This document shows positions 12,204 to 20,535 of a stretch of DNA of 52,777 nt, piece by piece. The notes under the pieces were generated by a model, which saw only the letters and a program-made list of their open reading frames with translations, was not told where the DNA came from and ran no database searches. Location: positions 1-52,777 of the forward strand of contig SCKQ01000010.1 in assembly GCA_004124535.1 (NCBI GenBank), given 5' to 3'. Origin of the DNA: Fidelibacterota bacterium. GTDB lineage: Bacteria > Marinisomatota > Marinisomatia > Marinisomatales > TCS55. Each line of letters opens with the position of its first letter. The stretch's first letter is position 1. Position numbers and translations under genes: made by a program.

Positions 12204-12893
12204 TTACCTTATTGTTGCTAAATCTATTTTGATTCCAGGCCCCATCGTTGAGGACAAGGTCATTTTCTTAAAATATGTTCCTTTAACTGATGCCGGTCTT
12301 GCTTTTATCACTGTATCATAAATAACACGAACATTTTCTATAAGTTGATTTGGGTCAAAGGATGTTTTACCACAAATAGTATGGATTATTCCGTTTTTAT
12401 CTACACGCAGTTCAAGCTTACCGGCTTTGATCTCTTTGACAGCTTTGCCGACATCCATTGTGACAGTGCCGCTCTTTGGATTTGGCATAAGTCCTTTGGG
12501 ACCTAAAACTTTACCTAGCTTACCCAAATCAGCCATCATATCCGGTGTTGCGACTATTTTATCTATTTCGGCCCATCCGCCTTTTATTTTTTCCATGAAA
12601 TCATCATTACCGACATAATCTGCACCGGCATCCTGTGCTTCTTTTTCTTTGGGACCACGAGTCAACACCAGCACTTTTACTTCTTTGCCGGTACCATTTG
12701 GAAGACTTGTAGTTACGCGAATATTCTCTTCTGCATGACGCGGGTCAACTCCAAGATTTATAGCCATATCAATAGATTCGTCAAAGTTAACATACTTTAA
12801 TTCATCCATAAGTTTTACTGCATCTTCCAATGAATACTCTTTCGTGTGATCAAAATGTTCTTCTGCTAATTTTCTTTGCTTGGATTTTTTCAT
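12204..12893 (-). CDS. rplA: 50S ribosomal protein L1
   Basis: L1 forms the mobile stalk near the ribosomal E site and takes part in releasing deacylated tRNA. The 229-residue protein carries the family hallmarks [18 protein letters not shown] at about residues 128-145 and the [11 protein letters not shown] motif at the C-terminus. It follows rplK by 2 bases and is 4 bases ahead of rplJ. In other bacteria L1 can repress translation of its own rplK-rplA mRNA. Confidence 0.98.
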   Translation of the reverse strand: MKKSKQRKLAEEHFDHTKEYSLEDAVKLMDELKYVNFDESIDMAINLGVDPRHAEENIRVTTSLPNGTGKEVKVLVLTRGPKEKEAQDAGADYVGNDDFMEKIKGGWAEIDKIVATPDMMADLGKLGKVLGPKGLMPNPKSGTVTMDVGKAVKEIKAGKLELRVDKNGIIHTICGKTSFDPNQLIENVRVIYDTVIKARPASVKGTYFKKMTLSSTMGPGIKIDLATIR

Positions 12894-12895
12894 TA

Positions 12896-13318
12896 TTATT
12901 GCACCTCTAAGCCCATACTCCGGGCTGTACCTCGAATCATTTCCATGGCTTGTTCAATTGTATTAGCATTGAGATCTTGCATCTTGATCTCTGCGATATC
13001 TTTTAAGTCATTTTCAGATACTTTCCCCACTTTATCTCTATTGGGCTCTGCAGAACCTTTATTTATATTTGCAGCTTTTTTTAACAGTACAGCTGCCGGT
13101 GGTGTTTTGGTTATATAAATAAAACTGCGATCAGCAAATACAGTTATTTCCACCGGAATAATCATTCCAGGCTGATCTTTTGTAGCCGCATTAAATGCTT
13201 TACAGAATTCCATAATATTCACCCCATGTTGCCCTAAAGCCGGACCTACGGGCGGTGCAGGATTTGCTTGCCCTGCTGGAATTTGTAATTTGATAAAACC
13301 TATTTCTTTTTTTGCCAT
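12896..13318 (-). CDS. rplK: 50S ribosomal protein L11
   Basis: L11 is part of the GTPase-associated centre and is needed for the ribosome-dependent stringent response of Rel enzymes. The 140-residue protein has the proline-rich N-terminal helix region ([20 protein letters not shown]) and the C-terminal rRNA-binding domain with TARSMGLEV near the end. It starts 12 bases after nusG and is followed by rplA. The start is ATG. Length is normal. Confidence 0.98.
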   Translation of the reverse strand: MAKKEIGFIKLQIPAGQANPAPPVGPALGQHGVNIMEFCKAFNAATKDQPGMIIPVEITVFADRSFIYITKTPPAAVLLKKAANINKGSAEPNRDKVGKVSENDLKDIAEIKMQDLNANTIEQAMEMIRGTARSMGLEVQ

Positions 13319-13330
13319 TTTTGACAGATC

Positions 13331-13858
13331 CTACTTTTCAAGCTCTACTTGTAAATAATTCAACTCAACTGGAGTCGGCCGACCAAAAATACTGACGGAT
13401 ACTTTCAGCTTTTGTTTTTCATCATTCACTTCTTGTACATAACCATTGAATTCTATAAAAGGGCCATCTGTAACTTTTACATGATCTCCGACACGATAAA
13501 GAGTCTTAATCACTTCTCTGGCCTCACCGCTTTCTACAACACCAATAATGCGATTCATTTCATCTGACTTTACCGGTTGCGGTTTTCCTTGCGGTCCCAC
13601 AAAACTCATTACACCAGTTATATTTTCGACCAGATAGCGAGATTCTTTGTTCATATCCATTTTGATTAATAAATAACCCGGAAAGAAGACCCTATTCCTA
13701 ATTTTCTTTTTGCCATCTCTCATTTCAATGATATTTTCAGAGGGTACAAGTATATCTGTTATTATTTCTTTAGACCCTTTTGAATCAACTTCAAAAATGA
13801 TGTTTTCACGAATTTTCCTTTCCTTACCGGAAATGACTCTTAAAGTATACCATTCCAT
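13331..13858 (-). CDS. nusG: Transcription termination/antitermination factor NusG
   Basis: NusG binds RNA polymerase through its N-terminal domain and links it to Rho or the ribosome through a C-terminal KOW domain. The 175-residue protein starts with the family sequence [13 protein letters not shown], contains the FPGYLLIKM segment near residue 65, and ends with a KOW motif ([11 protein letters not shown]). The stop of secE lies 2 bases upstream, which is the usual secE-nusG pairing ahead of rplK. Confidence 0.98.
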   Translation of the reverse strand: MEWYTLRVISGKERKIRENIIFEVDSKGSKEIITDILVPSENIIEMRDGKKKIRNRVFFPGYLLIKMDMNKESRYLVENITGVMSFVGPQGKPQPVKSDEMNRIIGVVESGEAREVIKTLYRVGDHVKVTDGPFIEFNGYVQEVNDEKQKLKVSVSIFGRPTPVELNYLQVELEK

Positions 13859-13860
13859 GA

Positions 13861-14043
13861 CTAGAGTAGCACATTCATGATTCGTGAAAGAATAATATCA
13901 ATGAAAAACAAGAATACACCAATCAGCAGTGATACAGTAATAACAACATAGGTAGACCCTTTTAGTTCGTCCCATGTCGGCCAGGAGACTTTACCCATCT
14001 CAAACTGAACATCGCTGAAAAATTGTTGTGTTTTCTTGATCAT
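13861..14043 (-). CDS. secE: Preprotein translocase subunit SecE
   Basis: SecE is the small essential subunit that clamps SecY in the inner-membrane translocon. The 60-residue product has the amphipathic N-terminal helix with the conserved [11 protein letters not shown] motif at about residues 17-27 and one transmembrane helix at about residues 33-55. This is the short single-span form found in most bacteria. It lies between tRNA-Trp and nusG, the conserved position. Confidence 0.97.
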   Translation of the reverse strand: MIKKTQQFFSDVQFEMGKVSWPTWDELKGSTYVVITVSLLIGVFLFFIDIILSRIMNVLL

Positions 14044-14069
14044 TTTTTAAATAGCTTTTGCTATCGTTG

Positions 14070-14142
14070 CAGGAGTGGCAGGAATTGAACCCGCAACCCC
14101 CGGTTTTGGAGACCGGTGCTCTACCAGTTGAGCTACACTCCT
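14070..14142 (-). tRNA. tRNA-Trp (anticodon CCA)
   Basis: A full cloverleaf can be drawn from AGGAGTG paired with CACTCCT in the acceptor stem, a D arm, an anticodon stem CCGGT/ACCGG with loop CTCCAAA, and a GCGGGTTCAATTC T arm. The anticodon CCA is at 14107-14109 and the discriminator is G. The 3' CCA is not encoded. It lies between rpmG and secE, as in many bacteria. Confidence 0.96.
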
Positions 14143-14177
14143 ATTTGTGATTGAACTTTTCACCTCAACCGGTCCTG

Positions 14178-14342
14178 TTATTTCGTTTCTTTGAAGATCA
14201 CGTGTTTTCGTACCACAGGATCGTATTTTTTATATTCAACACGATCTGGATGTTTGCGTCTGCTTTTCGTGATCGTATAACGATAGCCAGTACCAGCTGT
14301 ACTTTCTATTTGGATAATGTCTCTTTTGCTGTTTCCAGCCAT
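14178..14342 (-). CDS. rpmG: 50S ribosomal protein L33
   Basis: This 54-residue basic protein reads [20 protein letters not shown] and continues with the family sequence [21 protein letters not shown]33 sits near the ribosomal E site. There are no cysteines, so it is the zinc-free (C-minus) form. The start ATG lies 3 bases after the tuf stop, and tRNA-Trp follows 35 bases after its own stop. The position tuf-rpmG-(tRNA-Trp)-secE-nusG is strongly conserved among bacteria. Confidence 0.96.
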   Translation of the reverse strand: MAGNSKRDIIQIESTAGTGYRYTITKSRRKHPDRVEYKKYDPVVRKHVIFKETK

Positions 14343-14345
14343 AGT

Positions 14346-15536
14346 TTACTCAACAATCTCCGTAACAACACCAGCGCCGACAGTCCGGCCGCCTTCACGG
14401 ATGGCAAAACGCAGTTCCTTATCCATGGCAATTGATGTAATCAATTCTACATCTGTGACAACATTATCACCTGGCATCACCATCTCGGTACCTTCCGGCA
14501 ACGTCACTACACCAGTTACATCTGTGGTCCTGAAGTAAAACTGGGGACGATAACCATTGAAAAATGGAGTATGGCGTCCACCTTCTTCCTTCTTTAATAC
14601 ATATACATTGGCCTTGAACTTGGTGTGCGGTGTAATCGAACCCGGTACAGCTAAGACCATACCGCGTTTCAACTCTTCTTTATCCACGCCGCGCAGCAAC
14701 AGCCCGGCATTATCACCGGCCCGGCCTTCATCCAGCAGCTTCCTGAACATCTCTACACCGGTAACTATGGTCTTCTTTTGTTCACCCATACCAATCATTT
14801 CCACTTCGTCACCTACTTTGATGATGCCGCGCTCAATACGGCCTGTACCCACTGTACCACGCCCGGTAATGGAAAAAACGTCTTCCACGGGCATTAAAAA
14901 GGGCTTATCCACATCCCTAACCGGTTCAGGGATAAAGCTGTCACAGGCTTCCATAAGCTCTACAATACAGGCATTGGCTTCTTCATCACCAGGGTTATTC
15001 AGTGCATTTAAGGCACTGCCCTTGATAATCGGTGTATCATCACCCGGGAACTCATACTCATTGAGCAGGTCCCTTAATTCCATCTCTACCAGTTCCAGCA
15101 GCTCCGGATCATCCACCTGGTCTGTCTTATTCATAAATACTACCATACTGGGCACATTCACCTGGCGGGCCAGCAGTACGTGCTCACGGGTCTGCGGCAT
15201 GGGGCCATCCGCTGCACTGACAACCAGAATCGCTCCATCCATCTGGGCGGCTCCGGTTATCATGTTCTTTATATAATCCGCGTGTCCAGGACAGTCTACG
15301 TGGGCGTAGTGACGGTTCTCTGTCTCATACTCCACATGCGCTGTCTGGATCGTAATTCCGCGCTCCCGCTCTTCCGGAGCGTTATCAATACTGTCAAATG
15401 AACGCACTTCAGCCATACCGCGGGCGGACTGCACCAGCGTTATCGCTGCCGTCAATGTGGTCTTACCATGGTCCACGTGACCAATCGTCCCAATGTTTAC
15501 ATGGGGCTTTGTTCGTTCAAATTTTTGCTTAGACAT
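14346..15536 (-). CDS. tuf: Elongation factor Tu
   Basis: The 396-residue GTPase carries aminoacyl-tRNA to the ribosome. Motifs are GHVDHGKTT (P-loop), DCPGHADY and NKTD, followed by the EF-Tu beta-barrel domains ([29 protein letters not shown]). I place the start at [14 protein letters not shown] because AAGGAG lies 8 bases upstream; a longer reading frame begins 9 codons earlier without support. It is preceded by tRNA-Thr(GGT) and followed by rpmG. Its first 125 coding bases are identical to the second tuf copy at the left edge. Confidence 0.98.
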   Translation of the reverse strand: MSKQKFERTKPHVNIGTIGHVDHGKTTLTAAITLVQSARGMAEVRSFDSIDNAPEERERGITIQTAHVEYETENRHYAHVDCPGHADYIKNMITGAAQMDGAILVVSAADGPMPQTREHVLLARQVNVPSMVVFMNKTDQVDDPELLELVEMELRDLLNEYEFPGDDTPIIKGSALNALNNPGDEEANACIVELMEACDSFIPEPVRDVDKPFLMPVEDVFSITGRGTVGTGRIERGIIKVGDEVEMIGMGEQKKTIVTGVEMFRKLLDEGRAGDNAGLLLRGVDKEELKRGMVLAVPGSITPHTKFKANVYVLKKEEGGRHTPFFNGYRPQFYFRTTDVTGVVTLPEGTEMVMPGDNVVTDVELITSIAMDKELRFAIREGGRTVGAGVVTEIVE

Positions 15537-15579
15537 CTTTCGATCTCCTTTTTGTTTGTTCAATCACTACTTTGCATTG

Positions 15580-15652
<73 letters not shown>

Positions 15653-15661
15653 ATTTTTTCA

Positions 15662-15677
15662 GCCCACGTTTGCGGGC
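15662..15677 (-). repeat. Short hairpin in the tRNA spacer
   Basis: On the minus strand GCCCGC and GTGGGC can pair with one G-U wobble around an AAAC loop, between tRNA-Gly and tRNA-Thr(GGT). It is followed by TGAAAAAAT rather than a T-run, so it does not look like a terminator. It may be a processing structure in the tRNA precursor, or chance. Confidence 0.3.
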
Positions 15678-15698
15678 CCATGCACATCAGCCCAGATG

Positions 15699-15771
15699 AG
15701 CGGGCGACGAGATTCGAACTCGCGACCCTCAGCTTGGAAGGCTGATGCTCTACCAACTGAGCTACACCCGC
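15699..15771 (-). tRNA. tRNA-Gly (anticodon TCC)
   Basis: The cloverleaf has acceptor GCGGGTG/CGCCCGC (with one G-U type pair), anticodon stem TCAGC/GCTGA and loop CTTCCAA. Anticodon TCC is at 15736-15738. The discriminator is U and no CCA is encoded. It is third in the tRNA group ahead of tuf. Confidence 0.95.
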
Positions 15772-15778
15772 ATAATTG

Positions 15779-15861
15779 TGGGGAGAGAAGGATTCGAACC
15801 TCCGTAGGCGTACGCCGGCAGATTTACAGTCTGCTGCCATTGACCGCTCGGCCATCTCCCC
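15779..15861 (-). tRNA. tRNA-Tyr (anticodon GTA)
   Basis: This 83-base class II tRNA has acceptor GGGGAGA/TCTCCCC, anticodon stem GCAGA/TCTGC with GTA at 15825-15827, and a long variable arm (CGGCGTACGCC), as expected for bacterial tRNA-Tyr. The discriminator is A and no CCA is encoded. Confidence 0.96.
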
Positions 15862-15893
15862 AACAGACTATTTCTTCATTTTTAAAGAGCATG

Positions 15894-15966
15894 AGCCACC
15901 GAAGGGACTCGAACCCCCGACCGACTGATTACAAATCAGTTGCTCTACCAGCTGAGCTACGGTGGC
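15894..15966 (-). tRNA. tRNA-Thr (anticodon TGT)
   Basis: Acceptor GCCACCG/CGGTGGC, anticodon stem ACTGA/TCAGT, and anticodon TGT at 15931-15933. It is first in the Thr-Tyr-Gly-Thr-tuf transcript, the same order as E. coli thrU-tyrU-glyT-thrT-tufB. No CCA is encoded. Confidence 0.96.
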
Positions 15967-16006
15967 ATGCCGGGTTTTCTTATTATTTCGAATCATTCAA
16001 TTCGGG

Positions 16007-16014
16007 CAAACCTA
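16007..16014 (-). promoter_or_regulatory. Candidate -7 element for the tRNA-tuf operon
   Basis: The minus strand reads TAGGTTTG, an exact match to the Bacteroidetes-type TAnnTTTG element, 40 bases ahead of tRNA-Thr(TGT). It lies in the 187-base gap between cysS and the tRNAs, the largest in the window. No good -33 TTTG is seen at the usual distance, so the call is tentative. The rest of the gap is AT-rich with no open reading frame of note. Confidence 0.3.
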
Positions 16015-16130
16015 GCCGTCGAGAAATCAATAAAAAATGATTAAGCGAAAACCAGGGAATGCAAAGCCTTCAAAATTAGATATAATAATTAGTATCCCGC
16101 AAGGGGGTTTTATGATAAATAATAAATATA

Positions 16131-16149
16131 TTTATAAAATAATTATAAA
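16131..16149. repeat. AT-only inverted repeat after cysS
   Basis: TTTATAA and TTATAAA form perfect 7-base arms around a 5-base spacer, beginning 5 bases after the cysS stop on the minus strand. It contains no G or C and has no clear T-run after it. It could be a weak 3' structure for the cysS transcript or just AT-rich sequence upstream of the tRNA operon. Confidence 0.25.
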
Positions 16150-16153
16150 CACT

Positions 16154-17530
16154 TCAAGCGGGGTAACACTTGCTACCATCAGGAGTATCTTCAACTATCC
16201 ACCCTTTTTCTTTGAGTTTTTCTCTTAATAAATCAGATAATTTCCAATTTTTATCTTTTCTAGCTTCATTTCGTTTAGCAACCAGTTTTGCAATTTCATT
16301 GGGAATGACTGTTTTTTCTTTTAAAAATGAAAAAATCTCATCTGCTTTTTTTATAAATAAAATACCCTTAGATGATTCTTCGTCAGTCAATTTATCATTA
16401 TCAATTTTACGATTGAGCTCTTTTAAATAATTGAACAAGATACCGAGAGCTTTAGGTGTATTTAAATCATCCACTAATGCTTCAATGAATTTATCATATT
16501 CACTTGGAAATGAATTACCATCACTAATTATACCTTGTAATCTATTATATATATCATTAATTCTATGAACCGCCTTTCTAGCATCATCTAGTTTATTACT
16601 TGAAAAAGCAAGTTTAGATCGATAGTGACTGCTAATTAATGCATATCTTAAACTTTCAGCCGAATGTCCATCATCTAATAATTCAGGTATTGTTTTAATA
16701 TTCCCCAATGATTTACTCATCTTTTCATCTGCCATATTCAAATGTTCACTATGCATCCATATATTTACAAATTCAGTACCCAAAGCAGCGCAAGACTGAG
16801 CAATTTCATTTTCATGGTGGGGAAAAATATTATCAACTCCCCCACAGTGTATATCAAAATGGTTTCCTAAATACTTTGTGGACATGACAGAACATTCCAT
16901 GTGCCATCCTGGCCGACCCTTACCCCAAGGTGATTCCCAGAATACATCACCATCTTCTTCTTTCCATGCTTTCCATAAGGCAAAATCCCGAGGATTATCT
17001 TTTGTGTATTCATCTGCTGCTACCCTGTCAGTCTGTTTTTGCCTTTTTAGATCTAGATTAGCAAGTTTGCCATAATCATTAATTGAATCTATCGAGAAAA
17101 AAACGGAACCATCATCCGCTACATAAGCGTTTTCATTTTCAATGAGTATTGAAATCATTGCTATCATATTCTGAATATGATCTGTCGCTGCAGGAAACAA
17201 ATCAGCAGGTAATATTTTCAATGCCTGCAAATCTTCCATGAATTCTGCGGTATATTTAGATGTGATTTTATTCAGTTTTTTATTTTCATCATGCGCCTTT
17301 TTAATCGTCTTATCATCTACGTCTGTGATGTTCATTACGTGTTTTACATTATAACCCACTAACTGTAATACCCTTTTTAAGACATCCTCGAAAATGAAAG
17401 TACGAAAATTACCGATGTGGGCCCTGTTGTACACAGTTGGTCCGCAGGTATAAAGTGACACTTTACCTTCATTAATGGGTTTAAAAATTTCCTTTTTTCG
17501 GGTTAGTGTATTATAAAAACGGATTTCCAT
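16154..17530 (-). CDS. cysS: Cysteine--tRNA ligase
   Basis: This enzyme charges tRNA-Cys with cysteine. The 458-residue protein has the class I signature HIGN at residues 38-41, the zinc-binding Cys29 (YTCGPTVYNRAHIG), the HCGGVDNIFPHHENE segment, and KMSKS at residues 270-274. I choose the ATG giving MEIRFYNTLTRKKE, 2 bases after the ddl stop. An upstream in-frame TTG would add two residues. It is the last gene of a run starting with yebC and is followed by the tRNA-tuf promoter region. Confidence 0.97.
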   Translation of the reverse strand: MEIRFYNTLTRKKEIFKPINEGKVSLYTCGPTVYNRAHIGNFRTFIFEDVLKRVLQLVGYNVKHVMNITDVDDKTIKKAHDENKKLNKITSKYTAEFMEDLQALKILPADLFPAATDHIQNMIAMISILIENENAYVADDGSVFFSIDSINDYGKLANLDLKRQKQTDRVAADEYTKDNPRDFALWKAWKEEDGDVFWESPWGKGRPGWHMECSVMSTKYLGNHFDIHCGGVDNIFPHHENEIAQSCAALGTEFVNIWMHSEHLNMADEKMSKSLGNIKTIPELLDDGHSAESLRYALISSHYRSKLAFSSNKLDDARKAVHRINDIYNRLQGIISDGNSFPSEYDKFIEALVDDLNTPKALGILFNYLKELNRKIDNDKLTDEESSKGILFIKKADEIFSFLKEKTVIPNEIAKLVAKRNEARKDKNWKLSDLLREKLKEKGWIVEDTPDGSKCYPA

Positions 17531-17532
17531 TA

Positions 17533-18432
17533 TCAATCTAAAGATTGTTTAATAATTTTACCGATTAATTGTTCAAATGATATGCCTGTAGCTTTTGCCG
17601 CCTTAGGTACAAGGCTGGTGTCCGTCATACCCGGTAGCGTATTCAATTCCAGAAACCAGTGTTGATTATTGTTATCCAATCGTAAATCTACCCGGCCGTA
17701 ATGGCGGCATTTCAATAATTTATAAACTTCAAAAGCAGTTTGCTTTATCCTTTTTGTCAAATCTTCATTCAGTTCAGCTGGACAAATATATTCCGTCATA
17801 CCTTTCGTATACTTGCATTCATAATCATACAGGCCATGTTCAGGCCTGATTTCTATAATAGGTAATACGTCTTCGCCAACAATAGAAACAGTTATTTCTT
17901 TACCACTAATGAATTCTTCTATGAGAATTTCATCGTCGTATTTGAATGCTTCTTCTACAGCGGAATCATAATCATTTTCATTATGAACAATAGTGAGGCC
18001 AATCGTACTACCTTCACTGTTCGGCTTTACAACAAAGGGATAATCAAACTCATTTTTATAAATGGATTGTCCTTTTCGAATTCTTTTCCATCTGGGAGTG
18101 GCAATCCCAACATCTTCAGCTAATAATTTGCTGATATGTTTATCCATACATATAGCTGATGACAATGCATCTGATCCAGTATAACGAATTCCAAGACTTT
18201 CAAACATTCCCTGAATCCGTCCATTTTCACCTATCCCGCCATGCAGGGCAATTAATACAATATCAACACTTTTTAGAGTATCCAAATGACTTAAAATATC
18301 ATCTTTAAATTCTACTGAAATGGCATCATATCCAAGCGCTGCACTTGCAGCAAACATTGCTTTGCCGGAACTCAATGATACTTCTCTTTCAGAGGAAGAC
18401 CCCCCCATTAATACGGCAATTTTAGTGCTCAT
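17533..18432 (-). CDS. ddl: D-alanine--D-alanine ligase
   Basis: It joins two D-alanines for the peptidoglycan precursor stem peptide, using ATP-grasp chemistry in the cytoplasm. The 299-residue protein begins with the N-terminal glycine-rich motif (LMGGSSSEREVSL). It includes LHGGIGENGRIQG near residue 65, VKPNSEGSTIGL near residue 135, and the C-terminal ELNTLPGMTDTS motif that closes the metal site. The start overlaps the end of gmhB by 4 bases (ATGA). Length is typical of the short DdlB form. Confidence 0.95.
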   Translation of the reverse strand: MSTKIAVLMGGSSSEREVSLSSGKAMFAASAALGYDAISVEFKDDILSHLDTLKSVDIVLIALHGGIGENGRIQGMFESLGIRYTGSDALSSAICMDKHISKLLAEDVGIATPRWKRIRKGQSIYKNEFDYPFVVKPNSEGSTIGLTIVHNENDYDSAVEEAFKYDDEILIEEFISGKEITVSIVGEDVLPIIEIRPEHGLYDYECKYTKGMTEYICPAELNEDLTKRIKQTAFEVYKLLKCRHYGRVDLRLDNNNQHWFLELNTLPGMTDTSLVPKAAKATGISFEQLIGKIIKQSLD

Positions 18433-18971
18433 GATGTAATTAACTCTGCCCCCACCAATAGATTTTCTACAACGAAATTTGGCGTAAGATTTTTATTCAA
18501 TTTTTGCAGTGTTTCCGGCCCTTTCCCTGTCAATACAAGCATTGTATCCATACCCAATTTAGCGCCAACTTCCATATCTGAACCCGCATCACCCACCATC
18601 AATGAACTTTGCAGATCTATATCAAAATCTGATGACGCTTCATTAAACATTCCAATTCCAGGTTTACGATATTCTGTTGCGTTGTCTGGATGATCTGGAC
18701 AATAATAAATATCAACTAATTCCAATTTATTTTCTGTAAATGTCTTGCGGATAAAGTCATGGATTTCATTCAATTTTAATTCATCGATTAAGCCTCGTCC
18801 AATTCCTGATTGATTGCTTATGATGCAAAATCGTTTACAGCAATTAGACATTTTTTTCAGCGCATCCAGTGTAAATAGAAAAAACTGAAAATCCTTCAAA
18901 TCACTAATATATCCAGGATCAGGGTTTAACGTACCATCCCGGTCAAGAAAAATTGTGTCGTAATTTTTCAT
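18429..18971 (-). CDS. gmhB: D-glycero-D-manno-heptose 1,7-bisphosphate 7-phosphatase
   Basis: This HAD-family phosphatase would remove the 7-phosphate from heptose bisphosphate in the ADP-heptose pathway for lipopolysaccharide inner core. The 180-residue protein has the nucleophile motif FLDRDGTLN at residues 8-16, ISNQSGIGRG near residue 51, and a MVGDAGSDMEVG acid motif near residue 120. The CPDHPD segment is the zinc-loop region typical of GmhB. It overlaps both neighbours by 4 bases. No other heptose-pathway gene lies in the window. Histidinol-phosphate phosphatase is a close relative, but the context favours GmhB. Confidence 0.85.
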   Translation of the reverse strand: MKNYDTIFLDRDGTLNPDPGYISDLKDFQFFLFTLDALKKMSNCCKRFCIISNQSGIGRGLIDELKLNEIHDFIRKTFTENKLELVDIYYCPDHPDNATEYRKPGIGMFNEASSDFDIDLQSSLMVGDAGSDMEVGAKLGMDTMLVLTGKGPETLQKLNKNLTPNFVVENLLVGAELITS

Positions 18972-19951
18972 GCAATTATTTCTTCTGGTTTAACATCACT
19001 GATATGAATTGAACTGCTCAGGAAATACCCAAATCCGATAAACACTAATGGAATAAAACCAATAGCATGGATCAATACAGCGAATGCCTGAGATTCAGTT
19101 AACCCAGCACCAAAAATATTAACTAAAACATACACTGCTGCTGCATGATAGGTCCCAACGTAGCCCGGCGCTGACGGAACTGTAATCGCCATTGTAGTTG
19201 CAATTAAAACGATACCTACTGCGACCCATGTTATTTTAAGCCCTGTAGCAAAGACTACAAGTATTATACAAATGTAGTATAAAACCCAAAGCATCAATGT
19301 TAGAAAGACCAACTGAACAGAATGCTTTGTTTTAACTATGGATGTTAATCCTGTAAATACATTTTGAATATTTCCCAACAATTTTTGACCGGTCGAAGTT
19401 TGAAATAATTTCCAATGGACAAATTTATCGTGAAAATTGGAATGACTTTTACCCAACCAAATAATAAATACAAGTCCTCCAATCGTAAACACTACAAGTC
19501 CTATTAATATTTTACCACTCCATTCTATTAAAGGTGAAAAAAAGGCGAAAAATATCATCACAGCAGCCAATCCCATCAAATCGAGTATACGCTCCAAGAT
19601 GATCGTTCCAAATGCCACTGAGGCGGTGATATTATTGGTACGTGAAATAGCATATGCACGTAACAACTCACCCAATCTAAAAGGCAAGACACCATTGCCA
19701 AAATAGCCGATCATTGTTGATCCGAATAAAGGATTAAATGTGAAAATTTGAATAGGTTTCAGTATAAGTTGCCAACGATATGCTCGCAATGCAACACTTG
19801 CTACCATGATTAACATAGCTAATAAAATATAGGATAAATTGGTTTGGGATAAATATTCGATCAGTTCATTAAAATTCATTTCACGAAATGCATACCAAAG
19901 GCCGGCAGCGCTTATAGCAAACCCAATAATTAATTTTAAAGCTCTATTCAC
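18968..19951 (-). CDS. Flippase-like integral membrane protein (lysylphosphatidylglycerol synthase TM-region family)
   Basis: The protein of about 327 residues has about eight hydrophobic spans and resembles the UPF0104/AglD2 family. That family is related to the membrane half of MprF. A loop with the sequence FGTIILERILDLMGL is characteristic. Members are thought to flip or transfer lipid-linked substrates, but no activity can be assigned here. I place the start at a GTG overlapping the upstream gene by 8 bases; a TTG three codons earlier is the alternative. It sits between a LolA-like gene and gmhB, which suggests envelope work. Confidence 0.75.
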   Translation of the reverse strand: MNRALKLIIGFAISAAGLWYAFREMNFNELIEYLSQTNLSYILLAMLIMVASVALRAYRWQLILKPIQIFTFNPLFGSTMIGYFGNGVLPFRLGELLRAYAISRTNNITASVAFGTIILERILDLMGLAAVMIFFAFFSPLIEWSGKILIGLVVFTIGGLVFIIWLGKSHSNFHDKFVHWKLFQTSTGQKLLGNIQNVFTGLTSIVKTKHSVQLVFLTLMLWVLYYICIILVVFATGLKITWVAVGIVLIATTMAITVPSAPGYVGTYHAAAVYVLVNIFGAGLTESQAFAVLIHAIGFIPLVFIGFGYFLSSSIHISDVKPEEIIA

Positions 19952-20531
19952 GTAAATCAATCACTTCCATGGCTTCTTTTCCAAATTCTGAAAATATGTA
20001 ACTACCTCTTAATATTTGCCAACTATATATCTGTAAATTGATCCAATTATCCTTGTCATAATCAACATACAAGTTCTCAAAATGCCAATTACCACTTGTT
20101 ACAGAAATGGTTCCTTTCATTCCAAAATCTTTCATTTCGAATGAAAACGTAATTAAACCCTTTTCGTTCCGTTTATTTGATATGGAAATACCTGATATAT
20201 CACCTGTTAGGATAGAAAAAAAATCTCTGTCTTCAGGCAAGCGTTCATCTATGATAAGCTGTTTAGTGTTTTTGTTAAAAGTTTTGATATTGTTTCCTGA
20301 AAAAAAAATATCTTGTTCTTTAGATTCAATCAGATAATCTGTTGAATCAATAAAGAAAACTGACAAGTTTGAATTATATATCTGACCGTATTGAAATTGG
20401 TTTAATTCAACATCGATCTTTTTCCATCTAAAAAATTGCAATCCTATCTTTAATGAATCAAGATCAGAAAGAGGAGATCCTTTTAAAAATGAAAAAAATA
20501 TAAGCCCGTACAGGGACAGACGGACAATCAT
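19944..20531 (-). CDS. LolA-like outer-membrane lipoprotein carrier
   Basis: This 195-residue exported protein has a hydrophobic N-terminal segment (residues 3-17) and a body rich in short beta strands. The SGNNIKTFNKNTKQLIIDE stretch near residue 80 matches the pattern of LolA-type lipoprotein carriers. LolA shuttles lipoproteins across the periplasm to the outer membrane. It starts 4 bases after ftsK, and ftsK-lolA is a conserved pair in many Gram-negatives. Sequence similarity alone is weak, so the assignment leans on fold pattern and context. Its base composition is AT-rich, like its neighbours. Confidence 0.6.
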   Translation of the reverse strand: MIVRLSLYGLIFFSFLKGSPLSDLDSLKIGLQFFRWKKIDVELNQFQYGQIYNSNLSVFFIDSTDYLIESKEQDIFFSGNNIKTFNKNTKQLIIDERLPEDRDFFSILTGDISGISISNKRNEKGLITFSFEMKDFGMKGTISVTSGNWHFENLYVDYDKDNWINLQIYSWQILRGSYIFSEFGKEAMEVIDLRE

Positions 20532-20535
20532 AATC

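Noticed and set aside
16096..16110. CCC-GCAA-GGG hairpin followed by T's on the plus strand as a terminator
   Set aside because: The stem has only 3 pairs and there is no plus-strand gene upstream; on the minus strand no T-run follows.
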